Assembly (NCBI GenBank): GCA_002297865.1
Contig: DBKX01000145.1
Coordinates: 2,333-10,542 of the forward strand
Source: Lachnoclostridium sp. UBA739
GTDB lineage: Bacteria; Bacillota_A; Clostridia; Lachnospirales; Lachnospiraceae
Direction: 5' to 3'
DNA length: 8,210 nucleotides
Shown: positions 1-6,743 of the stretch, in pieces
Position numbering within the stretch: the first letter of the stretch is position 1
How the letters are laid out: the number at the start of each line of letters is the position of its first letter
Position numbers and translations under genes: made by a program
Notes under the pieces: generated by a model
What the model saw: only the letters and a program-made list of their open reading frames with translations
The model's database searches: none
What the model was told of the DNA's origin: nothing

Positions 1-10
1 TATGTAAGAG

Positions 11-42
11 GAAGTCGTGATAAAATCGCGGCTTCTTTTTTT
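11..42 (+). terminator. Rho-independent terminator of the gene upstream of the window
   Basis: An 11-bp stem (11-21 with 25-35, two G-U pairs in RNA) closes on an AAA loop and is followed by seven T residues (36-42). An outer 8-bp perfect inverted repeat, ATGTAAGA at 2-9 and TCTTACAT at 42-49, flanks the hairpin and could lengthen the stem. The T-run lies only on the plus-strand side, so it ends a plus-strand gene that finishes before the window begins. Confidence 0.85.
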
Positions 43-90
43 CTTACATTATATAAAATTTGCGAACCATTAATTACCACTAAATTTCGC

Positions 91-119
91 TTGCATTTAC
101 GCATAAAACTAGATAAAAT
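91..119 (+). promoter_or_regulatory. Possible sigma-A promoter of the OPT-pqqD unit
   Basis: TTGCAT (91-96) and TAAAAT (114-119) are separated by 17 bp. The -35 matches TTGACA in only three of six positions and the -10 in five of six, so this is a weak candidate. A second -10-like hexamer, TATAAA at 168-173, has no convincing -35. The leader would be about 95 nt. No CodY-type box, riboswitch or T-box was recognised between 50 and 222. Confidence 0.35.
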
Positions 120-222
120 AGATCATACTTTTTGTTTTGGCACTTTAGTGAATTAATGCGATGATTGTATAAATGTCCATAGTGAAAAGCAAAAATATAA
201 AACATATAAGTCGGAGGTAATT

Positions 223-2109
223 ATGGAGAATAACAAACAAGAGTTTAAACCATTCGTTTCAGCAGATAAGAATATTCCTGAATTAACGTTTACATCTGTT
301 CTTTTGGGTATAATCTTAGCTGTTGTATTTGGAGCGGCTAATGCGTACTTAGGATTACGTGTAGGTATGACTGTTTCTGCATCTATTCCAGCAGCGGTTA
401 TCTCTATGGGCGTGATGCGTTTTATTTTAAAAAGAGATTCTGTTTTAGAGAATAATATGGTTCAGACAATTGGTTCAGCAGGTGAGTCGGTTGCAGCTGG
501 AGCTATCTTTACAATTCCGGTTCTTTTTATGTGGGCAAGTGAATACGGTAAAACTGCTCCTTCTTTAATAGAAATCACATTAATTGCAGTTCTTGGTGGT
601 TTGCTGGGTATTTTGTTTATGGTTCCGTTACGAAAAGCCTTAATCGTGAAAGAACATGGTACATTGCCTTATCCTGAAGGAACTGCTTGTTCAGAAGTTC
701 TTTTAGCTGGTGAAGAAGGTGGTGCTTCCGCATCCACAGTATTCTGGGGTCTAGGTATCGCTAGTATTTATAAGTTTATCACAGATGGAATTAAATTATT
801 CCCAAGTGAAGTAGATTTCTCTTTTAAAAAATTTAAAGGAGCAGGATTTGGAGTAGACGTACTTCCGGCATTAGTAAGTGTTGGTTATATCTGCGGAGTT
901 AAAATTTCCACTGTTATGTTTGCTGGTGGTGTATTAGGCTGGTTTGTATTAATGCCCCTTATTGCAATGTTTGGTGGAGATATGGTGCTATTCCCAGGTA
1001 CAACACCAATTGGTACAATGGATACTTGGTTAATCTGGAAGAGTTATATCAAATACATCGGTGCAGGGGCAGTTGCTGCAGGTGGTATTATCAGTTTGAT
1101 TAAGTCATTGCCTCTTATTGTATCTACTTTTGGTAAAGCAATGAAAGATTACAAAAATAAAGATTTTGGTGATAGTTCTGTAAGAACAGATGCAGACTTG
1201 CCAATGAAACATATATTAATCGCAGTTTTAGCTATTGCAGTAGTAATGTGGTTAGTTCCTGTAATTCCAGTTAATTTCTTCGGAGCATTCATTATTATTG
1301 TATTTGGTTTCTTCTTTGCTACAGTATCTGCTCGTTTAGTTGGTCTTGTAGGAAGCAGTAACAATCCAGTTTCTGGTATGACAATTGCGACTTTATTAGT
1401 AGCAGCTTTATTCCTTAAGTCTACAGGACAGACAGGATACGCAGGAATGGTATCTGCAATTGCAATTGGTTCAATTATATGTATAATTGCAGCTATTTCT
1501 GGAGATACTTCACAGGACTTAAAAACAGGCTTCATCTTAGGGGCAACTCCTAAGAAACAGCAGATAGGTGAAATCATCGGTGTAGTAGCAGCAGCTATCG
1601 CAATCGGTGGGGTTTTATATCTATTAAGTGCAGCATGGGGATATGATTCTTCTGAATTACCAGCTCCACAGGCGACTTTGATGAAAATGATTGTTGAAGG
1701 TGTTATGAATGGAAATCTTCCTTGGGGATTAGTTGGAACAGGTGCATTCTTAGCTATCGTAGTTGAATTACTTGGCATTCCAGTACTTCCATTTGCCGTA
1801 GGTTTATACCTTCCAGTACACTTAAGTGCTGGTATTATGGTTGGAGGTTTAGTTCGTTTTGTAATTGAGAAAAACAAAAAAGACGTTGAGCCAGGTATTT
1901 TATTTGCATCCGGTATGATCGCAGGAGAAGGCTTAGTAGGTATCCTATTAGCTGTATTTGCAATTGTTCCAGTTGGAAAGAAAACACTTGCACAAGTTTG
2001 TGATTTCTCAGGTTCCTTCTCATTTGGAATGATTGGCTCGCTTGTGTTCTTTGCAGGTCTAGTTGCACTTTTATATTATTTCGCAGTAAGAAAGAAGGAA
2101 AGCAAGTAG
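223..2109 (+). CDS. OPT-family oligopeptide transporter
   Basis: This is a polytopic inner-membrane transporter of the OPT superfamily (TC 2.A.67), which in bacteria is thought to carry oligopeptides or peptide-like metal chelates by cation symport; the substrate here cannot be read from sequence. The 628 residues are the usual size for the bacterial branch and are hydrophobic throughout, with roughly 14-16 membrane segments. Family signatures are clear: the N-terminal GAANAYLGLRVGMTVSASIP block (residues 37-56), the NNMVQTIGSAGES segment (77-89), the YPEGTA motif (150-155), SQDLKTG followed by GATPKKQQ (430 to about 447), and a late FASGMIAGEGLVG helix. The start is supported by GGAGG at 213-217, five bases before the ATG. 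It is followed after four bases by a PqqD-like gene and is probably co-transcribed with it. Identity to the OPT family is secure; specificity is unknown. Confidence 0.95.
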   Translation: MENNKQEFKPFVSADKNIPELTFTSVLLGIILAVVFGAANAYLGLRVGMTVSASIPAAVISMGVMRFILKRDSVLENNMVQTIGSAGESVAAGAIFTIPVLFMWASEYGKTAPSLIEITLIAVLGGLLGILFMVPLRKALIVKEHGTLPYPEGTACSEVLLAGEEGGASASTVFWGLGIASIYKFITDGIKLFPSEVDFSFKKFKGAGFGVDVLPALVSVGYICGVKISTVMFAGGVLGWFVLMPLIAMFGGDMVLFPGTTPIGTMDTWLIWKSYIKYIGAGAVAAGGIISLIKSLPLIVSTFGKAMKDYKNKDFGDSSVRTDADLPMKHILIAVLAIAVVMWLVPVIPVNFFGAFIIIVFGFFFATVSARLVGLVGSSNNPVSGMTIATLLVAALFLKSTGQTGYAGMVSAIAIGSIICIIAAISGDTSQDLKTGFILGATPKKQQIGEIIGVVAAAIAIGGVLYLLSAAWGYDSSELPAPQATLMKMIVEGVMNGNLPWGLVGTGAFLAIVVELLGIPVLPFAVGLYLPVHLSAGIMVGGLVRFVIEKNKKDVEPGILFASGMIAGEGLVGILLAVFAIVPVGKKTLAQVCDFSGSFSFGMIGSLVFFAGLVALLYYFAVRKKESK

Positions 2110-2113
2110 TAAT

Positions 2114-2467
2114 ATGAAAAAGAAAAACAAAGGTGAAGTAAACTTTTTAGACTTTGTTCCTGTTAAGGTAGAAAGTCAGAAATTCATGGAAAATGAAGAT
2201 GGCAATATTGTAATGTGTATAGAACGTAAATCGGTTTATGATAAAATCGCTAGGTTTATAAAGAAGAAAACCCCAAAGTTTTCTTACTATACACTAGATG
2301 CACTTGGTAGTTTTGTCTGGAAACAGATAGATGGTACAAAAGATGTATTTGAAATAGGACGTCTTGTAAAGGAAGAATTTGCAGAAGATGCGGAGCCTTT
2401 GTATGAACGCCTTGCAAAATTCATTCAAATATTAGAAATGAATCGGTTTGTGGAATATAAAAAATAA
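2114..2467 (+). CDS. PqqD-like small winged-helix protein
   Basis: This 117-residue soluble protein resembles the PqqD/RiPP-recognition-element fold. Residues about 53-112 show the family pattern: a Y-T-L-D-x-L-G-x-x-V-W-x-x-I-D-G stretch (59-74), then an acidic helix containing VKEEF (85-89) and a C-terminal helix-strand ending in NRFVEY. In characterised cases PqqD binds a precursor peptide and presents it to a radical-SAM maturase. No maturase, precursor peptide or protease is visible here, so that role should not be assumed. The first 50 residues are lysine-rich and not recognised. The gene starts four bases after the OPT stop; the nearest ribosome site, AAGGAA at 2095-2100, lies inside the OPT coding end with a rather long 13-base spacing, suggesting translational coupling. 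The family call is fairly sure and the function unknown. Confidence 0.8.
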   Translation: MKKKNKGEVNFLDFVPVKVESQKFMENEDGNIVMCIERKSVYDKIARFIKKKTPKFSYYTLDALGSFVWKQIDGTKDVFEIGRLVKEEFAEDAEPLYERLAKFIQILEMNRFVEYKK

Positions 2468-2472
2468 GGAAG

Positions 2473-2513
2473 AGCTGGTAGCTATACAAGTTAGTATGGT
2501 TACCAGCTTTTTT
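2473..2513 (+). terminator. Strong Rho-independent terminator after the OPT-pqqD unit
   Basis: A continuous 15-bp stem (2473-2487 with 2494-2508, including two G-U pairs) has a six-base loop (2488-2493) and runs straight into a T tract (2508-2513). It sits between two convergent genes, 8 bp before the end of the minus-strand gene. On the minus strand the stem is not followed by a clean T tract, so it is probably efficient mainly for the plus-strand unit. Confidence 0.92.
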
Positions 2514-2520
2514 GCTAAAC

Positions 2521-3255
2521 TTAAAAATTCTTGATTGTAAACTTTAAAGGAAACTTAACAATACCTCGTGCATAAGGTGAAATTTCAAAAGGATTGAAAA
2601 AAACTGTAATGCCTTCTTTGCTCAAAAAAAACCGAAAGGATTCTAATGACATGTTGGATATGGTAAAAGCAGCATCTGGATAATAGTCATCTGGGTGCTT
2701 TTTAATTTCTTCTATTATGTAAGCCTTGATTTGTTTTTCAATATCAGCTCTTGGCTTGATAAATAAACTTTCTAGGGTAAGTTCTCTTCCGGTTTGCAGA
2801 GAAAATGTATGAGCCTTGGAAGAGGTGTCAGGCTGAGCACCACCAGCATATTGATAATCATTTTCCAGAATACTAAGAAAATGATTGGTTAAAAGAGTAA
2901 CTTCAAAAGAGTGATCGGAAGCGTAAGAAAGGTTTGGGGGTATTTCGTTTTCAAGTGCGCTGTTACGTAATTCGCGGATAGCTTTATAATCGTTATAGAA
3001 CTGCTTGATATAAAACTGATTTAACGTAATGGACTGTTTAAATGTATCAGGAAATTGTGGATATGAATAGTATGCATGTAGTACTTCAATGCCATTTTTG
3101 TAAGTATTAAGAGCTGTAGTTGTGTGGATAATATCATTAGGAAGAATCTTCGTTGTTTGAGTTGTAGTTGTGATTGGTCTGTTTGAATCTGCACTGTACA
3201 GAACACATGTTGTAAAGAGAAAAGTTAAAATTAGGAAAAGTAAACATTTTTTCAT
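2521..3255 (-). CDS. Secreted DUF4163/DUF3298 (RsiV-type) domain protein
   Basis: The 244-residue protein begins with a basic-hydrophobic signal sequence (MKK, then hydrophobic to about residue 20; possible cleavage after YSA at 20-22) and a threonine-rich linker (29-47). The rest matches the paired DUF4163 and DUF3298 module: YPQF (65-68) with a helix ending in an ELRNSALE stretch, the SFEVTLLTN strand (116-124), the diagnostic YAGGAQPDT (136-144) with an S-L-Q-T-G-R-E-L turn, and FFNPFEISPYARG (219-231). The same module forms the outer lysozyme-sensing part of anti-sigma factor RsiV. Here there is no cytoplasmic anti-sigma segment and no neighbouring sigma factor, so it is a secreted or signal-anchored relative of unknown job. 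Cys17 lies in FTTC, a poor lipobox. A weak AGGA site precedes the ATG by three bases. It is convergent with the pqqD-like gene and divergent from the next gene. Confidence 0.85.
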   Translation of the reverse strand: MKKCLLFLILTFLFTTCVLYSADSNRPITTTTQTTKILPNDIIHTTTALNTYKNGIEVLHAYYSYPQFPDTFKQSITLNQFYIKQFYNDYKAIRELRNSALENEIPPNLSYASDHSFEVTLLTNHFLSILENDYQYAGGAQPDTSSKAHTFSLQTGRELTLESLFIKPRADIEKQIKAYIIEEIKKHPDDYYPDAAFTISNMSLESFRFFLSKEGITVFFNPFEISPYARGIVKFPLKFTIKNF

Positions 3256-3307
3256 AAATCCTGCACAAAAGAAATAATTTATTTAATTATATTTTTAGAC
3301 TTGGTAC

Positions 3308-3313
3308 ATTATA
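3308..3313 (-). promoter_or_regulatory. Possible -10 box of the DUF3298 gene
   Basis: Read on the minus strand, 3308-3313 is a perfect TATAAT about 53 bp upstream of the start codon. No recognisable -35 hexamer lies 16-18 bp further upstream (the sequence there is AAAATA), so the call rests on one hexamer in AT-rich DNA. Confidence 0.25.
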
Positions 3314-3504
3314 ACAAAAATGTTTGGTTATATTTTTGAACGAAGGGATTTAGCAGAGGTTAAACAGAAAGAAAGTTAAACAGTTTTTTGTAATAGACGA
3401 TAGGAATGAGAAGTTTTTTGTTTAAATTGACATTAGCATATGATTTGGAAAAATGAAAAATACCAAAAGCATTGAAAATGACATCACTAATGTTAAAAAT
3501 AACA

Positions 3505-3533
3505 CTAAAATGTAAGGTTAAGGTTGCCGATAT
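3505..3533 (+). promoter_or_regulatory. Sigma-D (sigma-28)-like promoter of the acyltransferase-like gene
   Basis: CTAAA at 3505-3509 is followed, after 16 bp from TAAA, by GCCGATAT at 3526-3533. The established Bacillus sigma-D consensus is TAAA, 14-16 bp, GCCGATAT, so both elements match fully and the spacing is allowed. Transcription would begin near 3540, leaving a leader of about 135 nt. Sigma-D normally drives flagellin, autolysin and chemotaxis genes. It overlaps a sigma-A candidate, so which polymerase is used cannot be settled from sequence. Confidence 0.55.
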
Positions 3534-3552
3534 AAAATATCAATGATATAAT
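3524..3552 (+). promoter_or_regulatory. Extended -10 sigma-A promoter candidate of the acyltransferase-like gene
   Basis: TTGCCG (3524-3529, four of six) lies 17 bp from a perfect TATAAT (3547-3552), which is preceded by TGA (3544-3546), an extended -10. The start would be near 3559. The -35 shares bases with the GCCGATAT of the sigma-D-like site, so the two would be mutually exclusive at any one moment. Confidence 0.5.
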
Positions 3553-3593
3553 TAATTTAATCAATGAATGAACTGTATGTCGACAAGTCAACC

Positions 3594-3678
3594 AAAGGAG
3601 GAAATAGCTGTTTTTGTGTTTCTTCAGCAGAGTTTTATTAATTTTGGGATAAGTAAAAGAGAGGTTGTATTATTATGA
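3594..3678 (+). other. Orphan strong Shine-Dalgarno and possible 20-codon leader ORF
   Basis: AAAGGAGG at 3594-3601 is the strongest ribosome site in the intergenic region, but it lies 73 bases before the ATG of the acyltransferase-like gene, whose frame has a TAA at 3654-3656. A GTG at 3616 opens a 20-codon ORF (MFLQQSFINFGISKREVVLL) ending in TGA at 3676-3678, which overlaps the downstream ATG as ATGA. This arrangement fits a coupled leader peptide. The 14-base gap from GGAGG to the GTG is longer than ideal, and CTG (3608) or TTG (3614) in another frame would be closer, so coding is doubtful. Confidence 0.25.
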
Positions 3679-4994
3679 TAAAAAGGATTATAACAGAGCG
3701 AGGCTTAATGTATGGAATGGATATGACGATTATAATGTCTGTAAAAATTACAGGTTGTAAAAATGTCGAGAATCTAAAGACGGCAATCAATTTTGGAGTA
3801 AACAGATTTGAGAGTTTACGCTCTCGTATTTTGCAGGATACGGATGGAGAAGCGTATTATGTGTTGCGTGAGCAAAGAATTAATCCGTCAATAGAAGTAA
3901 GAAATTATCATATGGGAATAGAGAAATTTTCCAATGAGCAAAAGAAAATACCATTTCGTTTCAACGAAGGCGAAATGATTCGATTTGTTATTGAGGATTT
4001 AGGTGACTGCTTTAATATGAGAATTGTGGAACAGCATTTAGGTGGAGATGGTAGGTCAGTAGTGTTTTTAGTAAACGAAATAATGACGAATCTGCAGGAA
4101 ATTGAAGAAGGAACATTTACATATCAAGATAAACCGATGATTCCATTAGAGCTTATAACACAAGAGTTTTTAGATGAAGAGGTTCCTTTAAGTGAATTGC
4201 TTCAATGTACGGTAGATGAGTATAATAAGCAGTGGAAAAAGAAAAAAAGAATTTTTACATATGAAGACTATTTGGAAAAGTTTAATGAATACTGGTCAAA
4301 ACATGAGACTGGTGTTAAGATTCTGCGTATAGACAAACAAGATATGAGTCAATTAGTAAGAGTGAGTAAGGAAAAACATATAAGTATTAACAATATTATT
4401 TTAACTTCAGTAGCTCGGTCATTTGGAAAATCTGAGAAGATGAATGTTGTTGTTGACAGTAATAAGGATAGATACAATATGGGAAATTATGCTGGAGCTG
4501 TATTAATAGAGGGCTTATATGATGATAATAAATCGTTTTGGGAAAATGCAAGTTTTATTCAGAATCAAGTACGCACACAACTCTCCAAAATAACAGACTG
4601 CTTATTTGTAGCGGCTTTAAATAGCCATTTGGATTGTAATTTACATGATGCTATCACCTTTGATGATGCGGATTGTATTGAAAATGAAATTGCTAAGAAT
4701 TATAATGATGTGTACGGTGGAAAGAATAATTTCCCGCCATTTATGATAAGCAATCTTGGTTTGGCTGAGTTGGCGAGTAATTATGGAAAGGTTAAAGTTG
4801 AAGAAATAGAGGTTAGTTCACCAAAACAGCCTAGTGGAAAGTGTAACTGTGGAATTATTACAGCAAATGGAATTATGAATATTGTAATGGAGTATGATAA
4901 AGAAGCTCAATATGATTACGAAAAAATACTTGACGATGTTGAAAATACAATTAGTGAATTAGTAAAAAAAGAGGAAGTTTTACTGTATGCATAA
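3675..4994 (+). CDS. Stand-alone condensation-domain/alcohol-acyltransferase-like protein
   Basis: This 439-residue protein has the layout of the chloramphenicol-acetyltransferase-like fold shared by NRPS condensation domains, PapA-type and alcohol acyltransferases. An N-terminal lobe carries EQHLGGDGRS with H121-x3-D125-G126, equivalent to the catalytic HxxxD(G) motif; the first His of the usual HHxxxDG is Gln here. The C-terminal lobe has FMISNLGLAE (SNLG at 359-362), then a strand rich in conserved-looking Gly and a final helix containing ILDDVENTISELV, as in the family. No carrier-protein, adenylation or thioesterase domain is attached, and none is encoded nearby, so the acyl donor and acceptor are unknown. 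No signal peptide or membrane segment: likely cytoplasmic. The ATG at 3675 is preceded by AGAGAGG ending at 3664, ten bases away. It has its own promoters and terminator and is probably monocistronic. Fold is fairly sure; activity is inferred. Confidence 0.7.
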   Translation: MIKRIITERGLMYGMDMTIIMSVKITGCKNVENLKTAINFGVNRFESLRSRILQDTDGEAYYVLREQRINPSIEVRNYHMGIEKFSNEQKKIPFRFNEGEMIRFVIEDLGDCFNMRIVEQHLGGDGRSVVFLVNEIMTNLQEIEEGTFTYQDKPMIPLELITQEFLDEEVPLSELLQCTVDEYNKQWKKKKRIFTYEDYLEKFNEYWSKHETGVKILRIDKQDMSQLVRVSKEKHISINNIILTSVARSFGKSEKMNVVVDSNKDRYNMGNYAGAVLIEGLYDDNKSFWENASFIQNQVRTQLSKITDCLFVAALNSHLDCNLHDAITFDDADCIENEIAKNYNDVYGGKNNFPPFMISNLGLAELASNYGKVKVEEIEVSSPKQPSGKCNCGIITANGIMNIVMEYDKEAQYDYEKILDDVENTISELVKKEEVLLYA

Positions 4995-5003
4995 TATGGA
5001 TGG

Positions 5004-5044
5004 AAAAACTCCTTTTGTATTAGAATTACAAAAGGAGTTTTTTT
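5004..5044 (+). terminator. Rho-independent terminator after the acyltransferase-like gene
   Basis: A perfect 16-bp inverted repeat (5004-5019 with 5027-5042) encloses a seven-base loop and ends in a seven-T tract (5038-5044). It begins ten bases after the stop codon. The A-run on the left arm gives the minus strand a T tract too, so it could work in both directions. Confidence 0.93.
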
Positions 5045-5068
5045 AGTGCAAATATTCATGATATAATA

Positions 5069-5097
5069 TTGCCTAAAGGACACAAAAATGATATACT
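5069..5097 (+). promoter_or_regulatory. Possible extended -10 promoter of the chemoreceptor gene
   Basis: TTGCCT (5069-5074) is 17 bp from TATACT (5092-5097), which has TGA just upstream (5089-5091). It resembles the candidate at 3524-3552 (TTGCC, 17-bp spacing, AATGATATA). A perfect TGA-TATAAT at 5059-5067 also occurs but only a T-run sits at the -35 position. The leader would be about 130 nt. Downstream at 5117-5132 lies a motif shared with the neighbouring gene's promoter. Confidence 0.45.
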
Positions 5098-5230
5098 ATG
5101 GTTGAACATATTTGTATAAAATGTAAAGGTTAGGCATTATATGCATTAATAACGTGTAGATGAGGGGAGGATTTGTTAGTTTAAATTGATAAAATTCTAA
5201 GTAGAAAATAACGAGTGAAGGGGAATGTTT

Positions 5231-6700
5231 ATGAATTTATCAGAAGACCAAATTAAGAGATGTAGTAGATTAATTTATATTTTATCCATAATTATGTGTG
5301 TGTTTTGGCTGATGAGTGCCGCAGAAGAATTGATGTGCGGAAAAATACATTTATATATATTTGAAGCTGTAGTTGGACTATATATTGTAGTTAGTAGTGT
5401 ATTGTTTTTTACATCAGGGAAAAAGAGAAAAGCTTTATATTTTATTATTTATGCATACACTTTTACGTATTTGGTGACGCTGTTTACAATTAAAAATTTG
5501 TGCTATTTTTCTTACATAATTCCAATATTTTTTATTGTTGTTCTTTGTTTAGATATAAAATTAATTACCGGTTTAACATCTGTAGCATTTGTCACAGTTA
5601 TTATTAGTGAGGTATATAAGTTAAAGATTGGTGCAGTTGTGTATGATGATGTTTCTGTTGAAATTTTATATAATCCTATAATGTTTGCTGTATTAGTAGT
5701 AGCATTTATAACTGCAACTAAATTATTAATTCGGTTTATGAAGGAAAGACAAGATAAAATTATTGCAACTTCTCAAAAGAATGAAAAAATTGCAAATAGT
5801 GTTGTTACAACTGTGACCGAAATTAATGAGAAGTTTAATGCTATAATGGGCGAATTGACCGAAATTAACAGAGCAATGGAGAAGAGTACTAGTTCTATGC
5901 GTGCAATTGCAGATAGTACAGAAGAAACTGTTGAAGAGATTACACATCAGGCTAATATGACCACAGATATCCAGCAGGCTATTGGAAAAACAATGGAAAA
6001 TGTTGAAACAGCACATGAGACTACAGTTGGTGTGCTTGATATTATTGAAAATGGAATCGAACTTGCACAAGATTTAACTGTTCAATCTCATAGTGTAAAT
6101 GACAATACAAAACAAATGTCAGAAATTATTAAAACACTTGTTGGAAGAGTGCGTGATGTATCAGAAATTACCAATGCAATTTTGTCTATATCCAATCAGA
6201 CGAATCTGCTTGCTCTAAATGCTTCTATTGAAGCTGCAAGGGCAGGAGATGCAGGACGTGGTTTTGCAGTTGTTGCAGATGAAATTAGAAATCTTTCTGA
6301 TGAAACTAAGAACTCTACAGAACAAATAACAGAAATAATCAAAGAATTAAGTCAGGTAACAGATAAAACAATGCAGATACTTGAAGAATCTGTTGAGGGT
6401 ATTAACAAACAGAACCAGAAAATTATTGATGTTAATCAAAGTTTTTCAAGCAGTGGTGACTACATGAATAATTTGAAGAAGTTAGTGGATGGTATTGTAG
6501 TGGATGTTAATACGATAAATGATTCTAACAAGACAATTGTTAATAGTATAAACCAGTTATCTGCTTCCACAGAGGAAATATCCAGTTGTTCACAGGAAAG
6601 TTCAACTTCAAGCGAAACAATTATGGAAAAAATAGACGGATTTACAAAAGAGATACAAGTTGTTTACGATGAATTAGATGAATTAGCAAAGAGTATCTAA
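5231..6700 (+). CDS. Methyl-accepting chemotaxis protein with six-helix membrane sensor
   Basis: This chemoreceptor would pass signals to the CheA-CheW array that controls flagellar rotation. The cytoplasmic signalling tip is unmistakable: residues 320-353 read [20 protein letters not shown], followed by [14 protein letters not shown]. Long coiled-coil helices flank it (about 172-319 and 354-489). The N-terminal 170 residues hold about six membrane helices (roughly 14-31, 41-60, 68-87, 91-107, 112-129, 149-167) with short loops, so there is no extracellular ligand-binding domain, and no HAMP domain is apparent between the last helix and the coiled coil. There is no C-terminal CheR/CheB-docking pentapeptide. 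The ATG at 5231 is preferred over an in-frame ATG at 5225, because the ribosome site AAGGGG (5218-5223) is seven bases from the former and one from the latter. It stands alone between two terminators. Family sure, ligand unknown. Confidence 0.95.
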   Translation: MNLSEDQIKRCSRLIYILSIIMCVFWLMSAAEELMCGKIHLYIFEAVVGLYIVVSSVLFFTSGKKRKALYFIIYAYTFTYLVTLFTIKNLCYFSYIIPIFFIVVLCLDIKLITGLTSVAFVTVIISEVYKLKIGAVVYDDVSVEILYNPIMFAVLVVAFITATKLLIRFMKERQDKIIATSQKNEKIANSVVTTVTEINEKFNAIMGELTEINRAMEKSTSSMRAIADSTEETVEEITHQANMTTDIQQAIGKTMENVETAHETTVGVLDIIENGIELAQDLTVQSHSVNDNTKQMSEIIKTLVGRVRDVSEITNAILSISNQTNLLALNASIEAARAGDAGRGFAVVADEIRNLSDETKNSTEQITEIIKELSQVTDKTMQILEESVEGINKQNQKIIDVNQSFSSSGDYMNNLKKLVDGIVVDVNTINDSNKTIVNSINQLSASTEEISSCSQESSTSSETIMEKIDGFTKEIQVVYDELDELAKSI

Positions 6701-6743
6701 CCAGGATTATTTGTAAAATTATAAATGTTCCGAATGGGGACTG

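Larger units (their letters stand above)
3256..3674. other. 419-bp divergent intergenic region with regulatory signals
   Basis: This very AT-rich stretch separates two divergently transcribed genes. Seen in it: a minus-strand -10-like hexamer for the DUF3298 gene (3308-3313), two similar TTATATTTTT tracts (near 3287 and 3328), an imperfect 10-bp inverted repeat (3427-3436 and 3487-3496, nine of ten), overlapping sigma-D-like and sigma-A-like promoters (3505-3552), and a strong Shine-Dalgarno (3594-3601) not used by the annotated gene. No riboswitch consensus, such as the c-di-GMP class I core, was recognised. The 5' leader of the downstream gene would be about 115-135 nt. Confidence 0.6.

Noticed and set aside
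1149..1877. 242-codon open frame on the minus strand inside the OPT gene
   Set aside because: It lies wholly antisense to a clear transporter gene, has Pro/Thr/Ala-rich low-complexity translation, no ribosome site and no recognisable domain; a shadow of the hydrophobic coding strand. The 1835-2068 minus frame is rejected for the same reason.
2114..2467. RiPP biosynthetic cluster
   Set aside because: Apart from the PqqD-like protein there is no radical-SAM enzyme, precursor peptide, peptidase or ABC exporter in the window.
3021..3206. 61-codon minus-strand frame within the DUF3298 gene
   Set aside because: It is an out-of-frame shadow of a well-supported gene on the same strand, with no own ribosome site or domain.
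2521..3255. Lipoprotein assignment for the DUF3298 protein
   Set aside because: Cys17 is preceded by F-T-T rather than a proper L-x-G/A/S lipobox, so an ordinary signal peptide is the safer reading.
3427..3455. TTGACA at 3427-3432 as a promoter -35
   Set aside because: The position 17 bp downstream reads AAAATG, a poor -10, and better promoters lie closer to the gene; the hexamer is instead part of an inverted repeat.
3540..3674. c-di-GMP or other riboswitch in the leader of the acyltransferase-like gene
   Set aside because: A leader of this length near motility-type genes invited the check, but the conserved class I core bases and the paired helices were not found.
5726..6070. 114-codon minus-strand frame within the chemoreceptor gene
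   Set aside because: It is antisense to the coiled-coil region and Cys/Phe/Asn-rich from complementary codons, with no initiation signals.
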